Positions 44,960 through 56,489 of a stretch of 64,000 bases of DNA are shown here, piece by piece; the first letter of the stretch is position 1; the number at the start of each line of letters is the position of its first letter. The DNA lies in assembly GCF_943734655.1 (NCBI RefSeq), contig NC_071355.1, positions 191,715,939 to 191,779,938 on the forward strand. The letters are read 5' to 3'. Source of the DNA: Sabethes cyaneus. Its lineage: Eukaryota; Arthropoda; Insecta; Diptera; Culicidae. Position numbers and translations under genes: made by a program. Below the pieces are notes generated by a model. That model saw nothing but the letters and a program-made list of their open reading frames with translations. It was not told the origin of the DNA and ran no database searches.

Positions 44960-46765
44960 ATACAAACGGCCATGGTTCCATGGTTAATAAGCTTCACTCC
45001 GATGCGATCTTTCACAGCTGGTTTATTATTCTTTGGCTGTAACTCCTTAACTTAGCCTACCGTTGAGGCTGGCACCTCTTCTCCGTTTGTCGTACCGTCG
45101 AAATCGCTCTCCCTGCCGCCATGGTTCACCGCCTGGGCGCCATTCAGGTGTTCGTCGAAGTGCTGCTTCCACCTATCAGTCACCTCACGCTCGTCCGTCA
45201 AAATACTGCCATGTTTATCCCTCCATATTCCGGCTCGCGGTATGAAACCTTTGAGAAATCAGTTTCTGGTAGAACTTTCGCGTTTCCTGAATACGATGCA
45301 GCCGCTCCAACACTGCATATCCCTGCTCTTCCAGGTAGCGCTTTTTCTCTCGAAAGAGTTGGTTTCGCTGCATCTTCACCTGTTTGTGTCTTTCCACGTT
45401 CCGACGTATGGCACTGCGCATCTTGGTCGCTCGCACAGCGTTCTCCTCATCCAGCACTCTCCTACATTCATCGTCAAACCAATCGTTCCGTTGATTCCGG
45501 GCCACATGCCCGATGGAGCTCTCCGCTACACTGCTGATGGCTGTTTTGATAGTGTTCCAACAGTCCTCAAGAGGGGCTTCGTCCAGCTCGTCCTCTTCCG
45601 GCAGCGCAGCTTCGAGTGAATGCGCGTAGTTTGCGGCGACGTCTGGCTGCTTCAGCCGCGCGAGATCTAACCGAGGCTGGTGTCGGTACCGAATGTTGTT
45701 CACAAAGGAGATTCTTGGACGCATCTCAACCATCACTAGGTAGTGGTCCGAGTTAACGTTAGCGCTTCGATAGGATCTGACGTCGATAATGTCTGAGAAG
45801 TGCCAACTGTCGATCAAAACGTGGTCTATCTATGATTCTGTCTGATTTGGTGACCTCTAGGTGTACTTGTGATGGATTCTATGCTGGAAAAAGGTACTAC
45901 GTACGGCCATGTTCTTGGAGGCGACAGATAAGTCTTAGGCCCATTTCATTGGTCCGCTGGTGTGCGCTGAACCTTCTAATCACCGGTTTGTATTCCTCCT
46001 CCTGGCCAACCTGAGCATTGAAATCCTTGTCGACGATCTTGATATCATGTTTTGGGCAGCGGTCGTATTCACTCTCCAACTGCGCGTAGAATTCATCGGT
46101 ACTTCTGAGGTGAGGGCTGTGCACGTTGATGATGCTTATATTGAAGAATCGGCCCTTGATTCTCAACCTGCACATTCGAGGATTGATTGACCACCACCCA
46201 ATCACCCGTTTCCGCATCTGGCCCATCACTATGAAAGCTGTACCCAGCTCGTGTGTCTTGCCGCAGCTCTGGTAGATGGTATGTCCATCTCTGAACGTAC
46301 GTACCGTTGAGCTCTACCAGCACACCTCCTGCAGCGCTACGACGTCAAACTTGCGGTTTTTCAATACGTCGGAGAGCATTTCCACGTTCCGAGTTTCCAA
46401 TCCATAATCCTTTTTCGTCGCGTGGGTCTATTCCGATTGTTCCAGTAAGATTTTCCTTTTTCCGCGCTTTAGTAGTTTTCGTGGTGACGGCTTGCAAAGC
46501 CAGCTACACCAACCCCCTGTTTCGCTAGAGGGCCAACGAAGCTCGAAAGAGCCCTCGTTCCCTGTCGGCATACGACCTTGGCTTCCACCGGGGTTGGTTA
46601 CCCGATCTCCACCAAAGTTGCTCGTATCCCGGCTGGTACCATGAGGAGGTAAAGATAGGAGCTGAATAGATTGCTGAATAAGAGGCTATGAACCACTGTA
46701 GGGTCTATTTTATGCCTACAGGTGCACAAGGCACCGACGGTATGCATTATTCAGCCGTTTACCAG
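44960..46765 (-). pseudogene. RTE-like 5' half: 5' UTR, endonuclease, start of RT (copy D)
   Basis: The 5' UTR at 46560-46765 matches the C1 5' UTR (GGTAAACGGCTG, GGTACCAGCCGG, GAGATCGGGTAACCAAC). The endonuclease lies in two shifted frames (45897-46229, IKGRFFNISIINVHSPH; 45215-45817, NVNSDHYLVMVEMR). The linker continues to VTDRWKQHFDEHLNG and then a decayed NNKPAVKD at the RT start. The coding sequence diverges from C, so it is a sister family. Confidence 0.8.
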
Positions 46766-49700
46766 CGTCAATGATAATCATTCTTTTATCATTCCTTTGG
46801 TTCATTGGAAAAAACTAATCAAATGCCTGACGTTATTATGAGTCAAGACATAAAAATATGAGGTTGCGCGTCTGCAGACCTTTTAAAGACAGTCCAGCGA
46901 CGAAAGTTGACTAGTTGAATATTAGAATTTTAAAGGATTCATCTTTTCCAATTTTCAGATTTTTCTGCGGTGTTTCCTAAATTATACCCAACATATGTTG
47001 GTAGGTTGACTTGCTGTGCGATACCCAGTTCGATAGAAAGAGATTAAAATTAAAATCAAAAGTGATTGGTGACGAGAGACACGGGAGGAAGAGCTGATAC
47101 CACTTGATACTTAGTCGCAATTCAGAGTAGCATATTTCGATGGTAGCAGGAGCCCCGTAGGCCTCCGGATCGGAAGCACGTGAAAAGTATCAATTTACGT
47201 ATAGCACGAGTAGAAATGAATACAAATTATGACGCTACATAAAGTTTCACGTACCTACTGAATTGAGTAAGTTGGGGTTAATTTACATGCAGGGGTAGCA
47301 AAGTCACCCCTTTCCGATGACTGATGACTGAACCGACTACGGTCGACAGACAGGATCCGCACGCAGCAGGTTGATTGGTGGGGCATCACCACATTCGAAC
47401 AAGTTGGTCTATTATGATTATTATTTTTAGTTCCTGCTGTTGTGAATATTTTCCTAGCCCCCCCGTTGTGACATGCCTTTATTATTATTGTGGCCTGGCA
47501 GGTTTTGTGCCGCGATGTTGTTGTTTTCGAATCCATCATATTTTATAGTCTAACCGAAAACAGTGGCAAATTGACACTAATGCGAATTTGTTATCGACTA
47601 ATTGAGTGGTTTTTGTTAGTTCATTTAGTTACAGGGTTTGAAGGTTCATGTTTACATAGAACATAGAAGGTTGAACTCCAACAGTAATAGCAAATATGAT
47701 TTAAGATACCACGACTTAAGGAATGTAAAAGGTATTAGGTAAGCGTTTCTCAGATTACCCTTTAACCTCTATCATGACAATCAACGCCAACACTTTCGTT
47801 GCAATAAATTATCATCTAAATCACTATAAAATTTATCTCACTCCCCCTTTCATCGGGCACGTTTGTTCCTTTGCTTGTTTCATACTGAGTTTCATCTATA
47901 ATCCGCTCAGTTTCCATTTAATATATATTAAATGGAACAGAACGATTCGGTTCGCAGCGAGCATCCAATGCCAGCTACAGGATAACCAAATGTACCTCCA
48001 TTTTCGGAGCAAGACCACAACCGCCCAACCTGTGTGTTTTGACCTGTAGTCATTGGTCGCAATTTTAAGAAAGAACGGCTGAAACATTACACGATGGCGA
48101 CGACGACGACGACAGAGCGAAACGAAGAGGCAAGATTACGAAAAACCTCCACCGGTGCAAACCCATTCTTATGTAAATAATAAATTATAGCTGGCATACA
48201 ATTAATTTAATATCTGAAGCACGGAAGTAACCCCTTGTTTTGCGAACTTGTCTGCTTTCAAACCAGGCAGACGATTTCTGGCAAACTCTTGAATGTTCAG
48301 CGCTGAGAAGCCTTGAGCAGCAGCATTGAGTGGATGGGCTGGCGATGTTGTTCCGCCAAGCAGCAACTTTTCCGAGATAATTTTGAACCAATTGTGAATT
48401 ATTTTCGTATTAGCATCATTCTTTTGCAGTCGTATAATTTATAAGCATTATGTTCTCTCACTGGAGGAGATACTGACTGTCATGGCTGCTGCTGCTGTGC
48501 TCCTTAGCGAGACAGTCTTACCTTACTTTACCTTTGAGACGTGGTTTAACGGTTTCATTTGTAGGGTGGTTGTCGATTGAGCAAGATTAAAAAAGCCAAT
48601 CCAATGTATCCATTTAAAAGGTTAAAAGAGTTGTCAATAATTTTGTTCATATTTCTTAGTTGATGGCATTTAAATCTATCCTCAATACGAATAGAAATCA
48701 CTGTACTTTGTAACAAAATTTAGTTTCTATATGTTGGTGAAGTGTTTGACGTTTAAGAATTCGTTTGTGGATCGCAAAACAAATGTGAAAGAATGTTATT
48801 GCCTTCCATAGTTTCAAAAGGTTGTGAAAACAGAAATAATAATACAGAACCATTTGCTTACTATCAGAACTGAAAATCATAAAATTTAGATAATAATTTT
48901 TCAGTGCTAATCGGGTGGCAGATAACGCAAAGGAAACATCCTAGCCAACCGACAAGAGTTATATGTAGCAACAGCAACAGCAGATTACTTTAAGCTTTGC
49001 GAGCGGGTGAATGGAAAATGATACAAGATTATAACGACGCAGCGGGCACGAAATTTCATGAAGTATGAAAAGTTCTGCTTACTTATTATTGTTTCAAAGT
49101 TTTGCTCTCTGTGCACTGTCCTTTCAGTGTTCCTCCGCCTCGCTACTCCGCTACTGCTCCGAGTACAGTTTCCCATTATTATCGTCATCGCGTTATGTTG
49201 CGCTCAGGCTGCTGCTTCTGCTGTGGCTGCGTTTTCCATAACGACCATCAAGAAAGAAAAGGGAAGATGTGCTCCCGGCGTAGCTGTTCAGGAAGAGTTG
49301 CTTTTTCATTTTCTGCAAAGTTGTTCATAAAGTTACTCCTCTCGTTAAATTATCGTCAAGATAACGTAATTCTCTAGCGAAGCTAGTTGTTGCAGAAGGA
49401 TGGAGTACTTCTAGGGCAGAAAAGTACCAACTTCCTTTGACGAGCGAGAGGGAGGAAAAGGCAAATGGCCACACAACGCGAGCGGGTGGGCGGAAAATAA
49501 TAATGTAAATTTGAAGACAATGAAGACATTTTCACGAACGGAAACGGCAAACTCTGCAGAACAAGACACAGACGATGTCGTGCAGGTCCCAGCAGAGAGT
49601 GTGAATGATCTGGTTGTGGCCTAATGAAGGAGCAAACTTGTGTGGTGCAGTAGGTGGCAAGTGTAATCACATCAAGCCTCGCTACAAACTGGGAACCATA

Positions 49701-50555
49701 AAGAGATTGGTTTACATGAAATGAACACTGCTCCCTGCTGGATAATGATGGGCGGAAGTTTTGGTTGTAAAATTTCTTCCGGTTTTCTTCCGGGGCAAGC
49801 CCTGAAGTGACAGATTTGGTTTTCTGTAGGAAGTAAACATTTTACCACAAATTGTAAAACTTTTTCTCGGCCCTGGAATTATTCGGTCAAAAGATTCTAA
49901 TAGATTACCGGGAAGACTTCACACTTTGGCAGAATTATGGTTAGAATTCAGTCTTAGCTTACCTAGAAATTTGTTCTTCTCCTTTATATGTGTTCATTAG
50001 TATTTGAATTGGAAGTACTTAATCATTTAATTAGCAGATGGATAAATGTTGACAAGAAAAAATTTTCGTTGACATTCCTACCCAAAAATGTCGTTGCCGT
50101 TTTTGGTTCCTCTGTTCGTTAAAGAGATTTTAACAGACAGCTCAGATATGACAAGAAAGACTATACATATGAAATTCTGCAACAGCTGTAAAAAGATCAC
50201 AATTTAATCAAAAATTAGAAATATTTTATCTCTATTTCATTTCATTTAGACATGAAAATGTTCGGATATTTCAAATAAACGTGTTTAAACATATTTTCAC
50301 TAGCAATTCAGATAGAATTACGCATGCCCTTAGATCTTCAAAACGCCACATCTTCCAAACTACCAATGAGTAATTCTCGCTGAAACGGGCCACACGAGGT
50401 CTTTAAATATTGGAACTTTTGCACTTATTTGGTTGAAAATGCTTAAATGAGAATTACACTTTTGATGCCTCGAAACAGTGGACCCCTCGTTCACCAAGGG
50501 GCCTAACAGTTTCAAAAAAAAGTTGAATTTTGAGCAAGCCTTGACGTCTATATCA
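46766..50555. other. stretch without a recognised gene
   Basis: Mixed-complexity sequence with no supported exon. An ACGACG run near 48092-48110 and CTGCTGCTG near 48484-48500 are simple repeats. It could be single-copy intergenic or intronic DNA. Confidence 0.45.
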
Positions 50556-51130
50556 TGTGATATTTCATAAATTTGCAATAAAACAACTGACAAATGGCCC
50601 GGTTCTGTAAAGAAGAAGGACAGGACTTTCAAATGGAATAAAAAATTTGAGCCCCCCAACCGATTTTTATTTTAAGAGCACCATTGGAAAGCTGCTACAA
50701 GAAACATTTATGAAATTAGGTACAATGGCATTAACTGAATAAAACAACCAGTAATCTGTCGCAAGGTTCACATTTTCATAAAATTATTGTTATTATTATT
50801 ATTATATTTTATTTAAGACTCTTTACCTCTGTTGTGGCATTCATGTTTACGAAATTATTGTGATTGTGAGCAAATTTTGGAAATAATTTGCTATGAAACA
50901 AACTACAAACGACACGGTTTTGTAAAGAGGAGAAATAGGGCTTGTAAACGAAGTGAAAAAAAATTGGCGGCCATCTTGGATTTGGTCGCCATGTTGGATT
51001 TCATCAAAAAATCGCCATTTTCGCCATGATTGACCTATCCGATTTTAATTTTAGGACCACCATCGGAAAGCTGAGAACAAATGCTATAAGAAACATTCAT
51101 TAAATTAGATGTGTAGTTGCATTAACTAAA
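50556..51130 (+). repeat. degenerate tandem duplication, unit about 365 bp
   Basis: The block CGGTT.TGTAAAGA..AG and the block GATTTT.ATTTTA.GA.CACCAT.GGAAAGCTG followed by AAGAAACATT.AT.AAATTAG occur twice, near 50600-50730 and 50915-51110. No coding frame is supported. Confidence 0.6.
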
Positions 51131-51429
51131 AAAAACAATTGAAGACTTTGAACAACATATATTAAAATTCTGATTCTTGGCTGTCAGATCATCAAACTGT
51201 AAGACACTCTATTTCCTGGGAAGTGCCCGCATTATTTCCGACTTATTGAGGATGCGTTGTTGAAATCGTTAGCGGAGATCTAAGCGCTTCAAAACATATT
51301 CCGTATTCCCCCTTCAAAAACAAGGCTATACGAAATAGTTTTGTCACTGTAGCGCTGCGGAGGTAAACGTGAAAATCACGGCAATGGACGGAATCACGGG
51401 TCGACCACGTTTTAATTGATTGAACTCAA

Positions 51430-52135
51430 GAAACATTTATACGCTGAATAAACCTTTTAGCAGCCATAATTATTCAGCCATAGCTGGATATGCATCGAAT
51501 AAAATTTATGTAAACAACTGTACAATACTTATTCAGCCGAAATTGGAGAACTTATACAACCTATTTTATTCGAGGCGGAATAACACTTGTTAAGCCGTTA
51601 TGTCGCCTCTGTGCGCCTTGTCTCCAGCTTTGCGCAAATTGGTTATTTAAAAACGCGCAAAAGCCTCTATTAAGCTACATTACAGCTTTGAAAGCAGCTA
51701 CCCAAGTAACAATTTCAGGCTGATCAAACGCTTTTATAGCTGAATTTATTCTACCTGTGGCTGAACTATGGTTTAGTATTAGAAATAAAAACTTTTTTTC
51801 AGCTCTTAAACATGTAAATTTGGTGATTTTATCAAGCTTCGGGCTTGCTAATAGCTGCTTTCGAAGCTGCAATGGAGCTTAATAGAGGCTTTTGCACGTT
51901 TTTAAATAACCAGTTTGCGCAAAGCTGGGAATAAGACGCACGGAGGTTATATAATGGGCGATATAATCGCTAAACAAGTGTGTTTTCTGCCTCAAGCGAA
52001 ATAGGTTGTATAAGTTCTCCAATTTCGGTTGAATAAGTATTGTAGAATTATTTACATAAATTTTATTCGATGCATATTCAGCTATGGCTGAATAATAGTG
52101 GCTGCTAAAATATTTAATCAGCGCATAAATGTTTC
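51430..52135. mobile_element. foldback element with arms of about 275 bp
   Basis: Arm 51430-51700 is a diverged reverse complement of 51852-52135, with a 151-bp spacer. Both arms are rich in ATTCAGC-type words and share AAATTTTATTCGATGCAT-like and GCCTCTATTAAGCT-like blocks. The target duplication and exact ends are unclear; similar ATTCAGC words continue to about 52400. Confidence 0.75.
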
Positions 52136-52564
52136 GTGGGAGGGCTGTTTATTAAGATGACAAATCGTTTATTCAGCTAGTATAGCACAATTATTGAGAA
52201 TATTGACGGGTTGTGGAGAGGTTGAAGATGCGCCTAATCTGCTTGTGATACTATTATGCGAAGTAGCTGATTTACAGCGCATTCGTTGGCTGCTTAATCA
52301 TTTATAGAATACAGAGGCCTTTGCTTAAATTTATTCAGCGTCTACCACCTGTATCCAGAGTTAAATCAGCTGTGACCAAATCAGTGGCATTTTAATTCAG
52401 CTTCGGTGTTTGTTGGGAATGCAATTCGCGGCTGCCCTAAGGTTGGGAAAAATGGACTGTGCACAAATGGTGCAACCGTGCGTGGTCTTTCGATCAGAAA
52501 AAAATGGCTAAGGACGAAGGTGTGAGCGTAAAAGATGTAAAAGCGTGTGTAAAAGCCATCTTAA

Positions 52565-52815
52565 GACTTCAATAAAATCCAGAACTATTTATAGATTACG
52601 GATCTGAAATCAACGTTTGACAGAGTCAATCACAAAATTTTAATAGCCTAAAATCACTCACTTGGCTTCACCAACTTACTTCGTGAAATGTATAGCGTCG
52701 ATTGCGTGTGAAACTTGACTCTCACGAATCAAACGATTTTGGAAACCCTTTTGGTGTGCCTCACGGGAGTAATCTTAGACCTCAACTTTTCTCTATTAAA
52801 CGCAGTTTACTTCAT
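52565..52815 (+). pseudogene. jockey/CR1-like RT fragment
   Basis: Reads STFDRVNHKIL (frame-shifted), VKLDSHESNDFGNPFGVPHGS and NLRPQLFS, the palm region around the PQGS motif (here PHGS). Short and broken. Confidence 0.6.
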
Positions 52816-53129
52816 AATACTCGCCAGGTGCAGACCAGTATACGCAAATGGTTTGAAAATTTTCTTACAGATGAGGTCTATTGAGGATTGCAGGACAACT
52901 GCAATGAACGGAAATGGACTTGTTTCAGATCGCATGGTCTTCCTCCTACTCTAGCAGTTTAGAGGCGGAATGGTTCGCGTTGTGTCAAGAAATTTTGTCC
53001 ATTGAATAGGACCTGAACTACTCGTCATCAGTTCTTTGAGTGTCTCGACACTCGCAAGTCAGCTTTAACATGGCTGTCTAACACATTGAACCTCTTTGTT
53101 GCTGGTGGGGCCCTGAAAAAAATCTATTT

Positions 53130-53375
53130 CACTGCTGTCACACAGCATTCTTTCGACGTGTTTGGCCCACCGTAGCTTTGTGACTTTCGCCAGATGTACG
53201 ATGAATATATGAACTCATTAAGCACTCTAAATTCATCACCGTCAATAGTCAACGTCCGCGGGAGGCGAACGTTGTATTTCATGGAGCCTCTTCCTGTCAT
53301 ATATTTAGTTTCTAACCCAACTTTCTTAACCTAGGTTTTCAGTTTGGCATAGAATGCAGACCAAGATTTCTAGTA
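53130..53375 (-). pseudogene. RTE-like fragment, distal piece (copy C4)
   Basis: Minus-strand sequence aligns with the C family after the FADD motif: RNLGLHSMPN for RNFATVEAIY, then a PRTVTVDGDE-like stretch. Continuous with 54640-54900 once the TIR element is removed. Confidence 0.65.
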
Positions 53376-54639
53376 CCGTCATCCGGGGCGAGATTGTGCC
53401 AAAAAAACATATGTTTTTGTTCTTTAGCTCAGTATACACACAATTTAGGAACTAAGTTGATTTCAAATCTGTCAATATATACTTAATTGTTCAATTAACA
53501 ACTACCGTAGAGATGGTTTAGTTACAATGAAACCTAATTTTACTGGAAGTGCTTGAACTTTGGCACAATCTCACCCCTTCTAAGGTTAACATAAAGTTAA
53601 GCTAAAAACCTAAACAGTGAACATTAGCACGTTTATAAACAATACGCATAAATATCAATATAAAGTAGTTCATATAGGGCCGTCCATGAACCAGGTGGAC
53701 TATTATGGGCAGGGGGTCGGCCAAAAACAACGCATCATACAAAAAGTATGAACGAAAATAACCCGGGTAGGTCTGAAATAACTAAAAATGAGTTCGTAGT
53801 CAATAGACAGCCTTTATATAGCCAGTAGCGTTTATAGGGTTAACAAGGGGGAGATATATGAATGGGTGTGTACTAAGGGGGCATACCTATTTGATTATTT
53901 AACAAAAGTTGCCATTACTTCGTTCGAGAACCCTCGACCGCAGAACATGTGGCCCATCCCACCCCCCTCCCCCCTTCTTAAAACCGGCAGTTTACACACG
54001 GTATAATATATTCGTCTTATATTAGAGTGTTTATTCAAAGCATCTGAAATTTCCAGAGAAAAAGTAAAAATTAGTTTAAATTATTTAGCAGACCAATGAT
54101 GCTGTTTGCTCCAAAATGGATGATGCAATCTAATCTGTCAAAACATTGTGCTCAATAGTAAAGAATGTGAGTGTACTGGTGTATACTGAAGTATTTTTGT
54201 TGTGTAAGTGAAATCCACAAAATGGATCGATCATTATGGCTTGGCACAATCTCACCCCGGTGAAGCTCAAAAAGTACAAAGTTTCGAAAAATATTATTTT
54301 CGTAATCAAAACTTATCCAAAGCCTAATAACTTTTCAATACATTGTAAATGATTATTTTATATACCTTCAAAATGGCAAGTTGATGCGATTTCTTGTTTG
54401 GGATGGTTTATGCGAGACATTTTTTACAAGCGTTATTTCCGAGTATTTTTGATCGCGAACTTTGAAACACTGTTTAGGCTAAATAATTTGCCAATATTAT
54501 CTGTGTTCCATTCTAAGTTATGAATAAATATGTTATGTTCATCATCATTTTGAATTTAGGTCACCAGTTTCTACAGATATAATAAATTTTCACAAATAAA
54601 CATTTTTGGTTTTTGGCACAATCTCACCCCGGATGGCGG
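53376..54639. mobile_element. TA-flanked TIR element with repeated GGCACAATCTCACCCC motif
   Basis: The inverted ends begin CCGTCATCCGGGGCGAGATT and CCGCCATCCGGGGTGAGATT. TA lies at both edges (53374-53375, 54640-54641). Deleting 1264 bp plus one TA rejoins the RTE frame (TDDLKIT then RNLG). The end motif TTTGGCACAATCTCACCCC is also present internally at about 53560 and 54240. No transposase is found. A Tc1/mariner-superfamily nonautonomous element is likely. Confidence 0.85.
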
Positions 54640-54900
54640 TAGTTATTTTAAGGTCATCGGTAAAGGCAAGAAGTTCGCTACTTTTACTGATGATCGTTCC
54701 TCTTGCCTGCGAAATGCGCACGTAGCACATTACTTGCTCCAGTATTGCTATGATCAGCCACACCAGCCTATCCGAAAAACCGTTTTCGAGCATTTAATCA
54801 GATAATTGACTTGCCATAGCTCTTTGTGATCGACCGTATCGAATGCTGCGCTGAAATCTACGAAAATATTATGCGTGGGTACATTCTACGCCCGATAAAT
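54640..54900 (-). pseudogene. RTE-like fragment, proximal piece (copy C4)
   Basis: The minus strand reads DFSAAFDTVDHKELW (near 54840-54885) and LLAFTDDLKIT, where the catalytic FADD has become FTDD. Confidence 0.7.
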
Positions 54901-55439
54901 TATCCCCATATAATATACCCCGGGGATACATTGTACCCCCAGAGGATTTGTCGTATGAAAACTTGGAAGTAGTAGTTTGGGCCCCTATAAAGCACATGTG
55001 GTACCTTGAATTTGGGTGAAATTGATCACTTTTTCGAGTATTTTTTAAATATCTTTGACTAGAAACATATTAAAGAAGATAGTTGAATTTTAAAATAAGT
55101 ACTGAAGGGCTTTTAAAAATCACTTGTGTGTATCATAAAGGTTGAAATAGACCAGTCCACAGATTATTGTATTGAATATGATTATGCGTAGCTTGACATG
55201 TTCCAATAATCTTACTTTAACTCGCTTGCGGCCTTTAAAAGGGCCATTGGTTACAAGTAACATTAAAGCCAAAGCACGTTCATCGTAAATATGACGTGCC
55301 ATTCGAATGTCCTTCTCTTTTGACATGAATGGCAACCGGAACGTAAGTTAGCGGCGTCGATTCACTATCTTTTGCTTCGAGAAGGTTTAACTAGTTTACT
55401 TTCACACCTTACCGCTTGTTACATAGCAGAAAATATGGC
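54901..55439. other. stretch without a recognised gene
   Basis: No supported exon. A 71-codon minus-strand frame (55120-55335, RMARHIYDERALALML) is unrecognised and may be chance. Confidence 0.4.
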
Positions 55440-56069
55440 ACATTCGCAAAAATTTCTGTTTTATTTGTATGAGAGTCCTTATCCTCCTAGCACAGGGGTG
55501 AGGGATCTCAAACCATCATAAAATAAATTCATGCCTCCAAAAAACCCCACATGCCCAATTTGGTTCCATTTGCTTCATTAGTTCTCGAGTTATGAGGAAA
55601 TTTGTATTTTATTTGTATGGAAGCCCCACCTCCTAAACAGGGGAGGGGTCATAATTTATCATAGAAAAAATTCTTGCGTTCTGAAACCTCCACATGCCAA
55701 ATTTGGTTCGATTTGCTTGATTAGTTCTAGAGTTAAGAGGAAATTTGTATTTCATTTGTATGGAAGCCCCCCTCTTAGAAGGGGAAGGGGTCTTAGTACA
55801 CAATGGAAAAAATTCTTACCTCCAAAATCCCTCACATGCCAAATTTGGTTCCTTTTGCTTGATTGCTTGATTAGTTCTCGAGTTATGAGGAAATTTGTAT
55901 ATTATTTGTATAGGAGCCCCCCCTCTCTTAGAAGTGGAAGGGGTCTCAGTACACCATAGAAAAAAATCCTGCCTTCTGAAACCTCCACATGCCAAAATTG
56001 GTTCCATTTGCTTGATTAGTTCTAAATTTTTGAGGAAATTTGTGTTTCATTTGTATCAGAGCCCTCCTT
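55440..56069 (+). repeat. tandem repeat, five units of 143-150 bp
   Basis: The word TTATTTGTAT or TCATTTGTAT recurs at 55461, 55609, 55752, 55902 and 56047. Each unit also has a GGAAGCCCC, a GGGGTCT and a CCACATGCCAAATTTGGTTC block. The last unit is cut by the non-LTR insertion at 56084. The block after the insertion (61627 on) belongs to the same host repeat element. Confidence 0.85.
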
Positions 56070-56489
56070 AAAATTGCTCTCTTGATAGAGTCTTTGTTCG
56101 GCTATCAGCGAGTTCACATCGTTTTGTGCAATTGGCGATTATTCGATTCGATTGACTATCTACTTTCACGGATACCCTCTTCCCCGGGACGCATATTGGA
56201 GAGTTGTTGTATATTTTGTGCTTACGGCGCTGGTTCATATAGCTCGTCGCGCAAAGTGGTGTTTTTCGCGTGGGCCAATCTTAGCATACCACGGAATAGG
56301 TTTTGACGGTGCTTAAGACTGGTCAAGGTCGTCCATTTTAAACAATAGTGTTGAACAATACTGTGCTGAGTGGTACAGGGAGAGAAAGTATATATAAACT
56401 CTGAGTGACATTTTCTTTGGTCTTTCTACGACTAGTTATCAAAGTATTTGTAGTGTTGAGGTTTTAACAAGCGACATTCCCCCGTCGCT

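Noticed and set aside
49058..49377. Hydrophobic frame of about 90 codons
   Set aside because: Looks like a signal or membrane segment, but two overlapping frames are equally open and no partner exon is seen.
55120..55335. Minus-strand 71-codon frame (MARHIYDERAL...)
   Set aside because: No family recognised and no supporting context; could be chance.
55440..56069. CRISPR-like regular repeats
   Set aside because: Units are 143-150 bp, imperfect and contiguous without unique spacers, in eukaryotic DNA.
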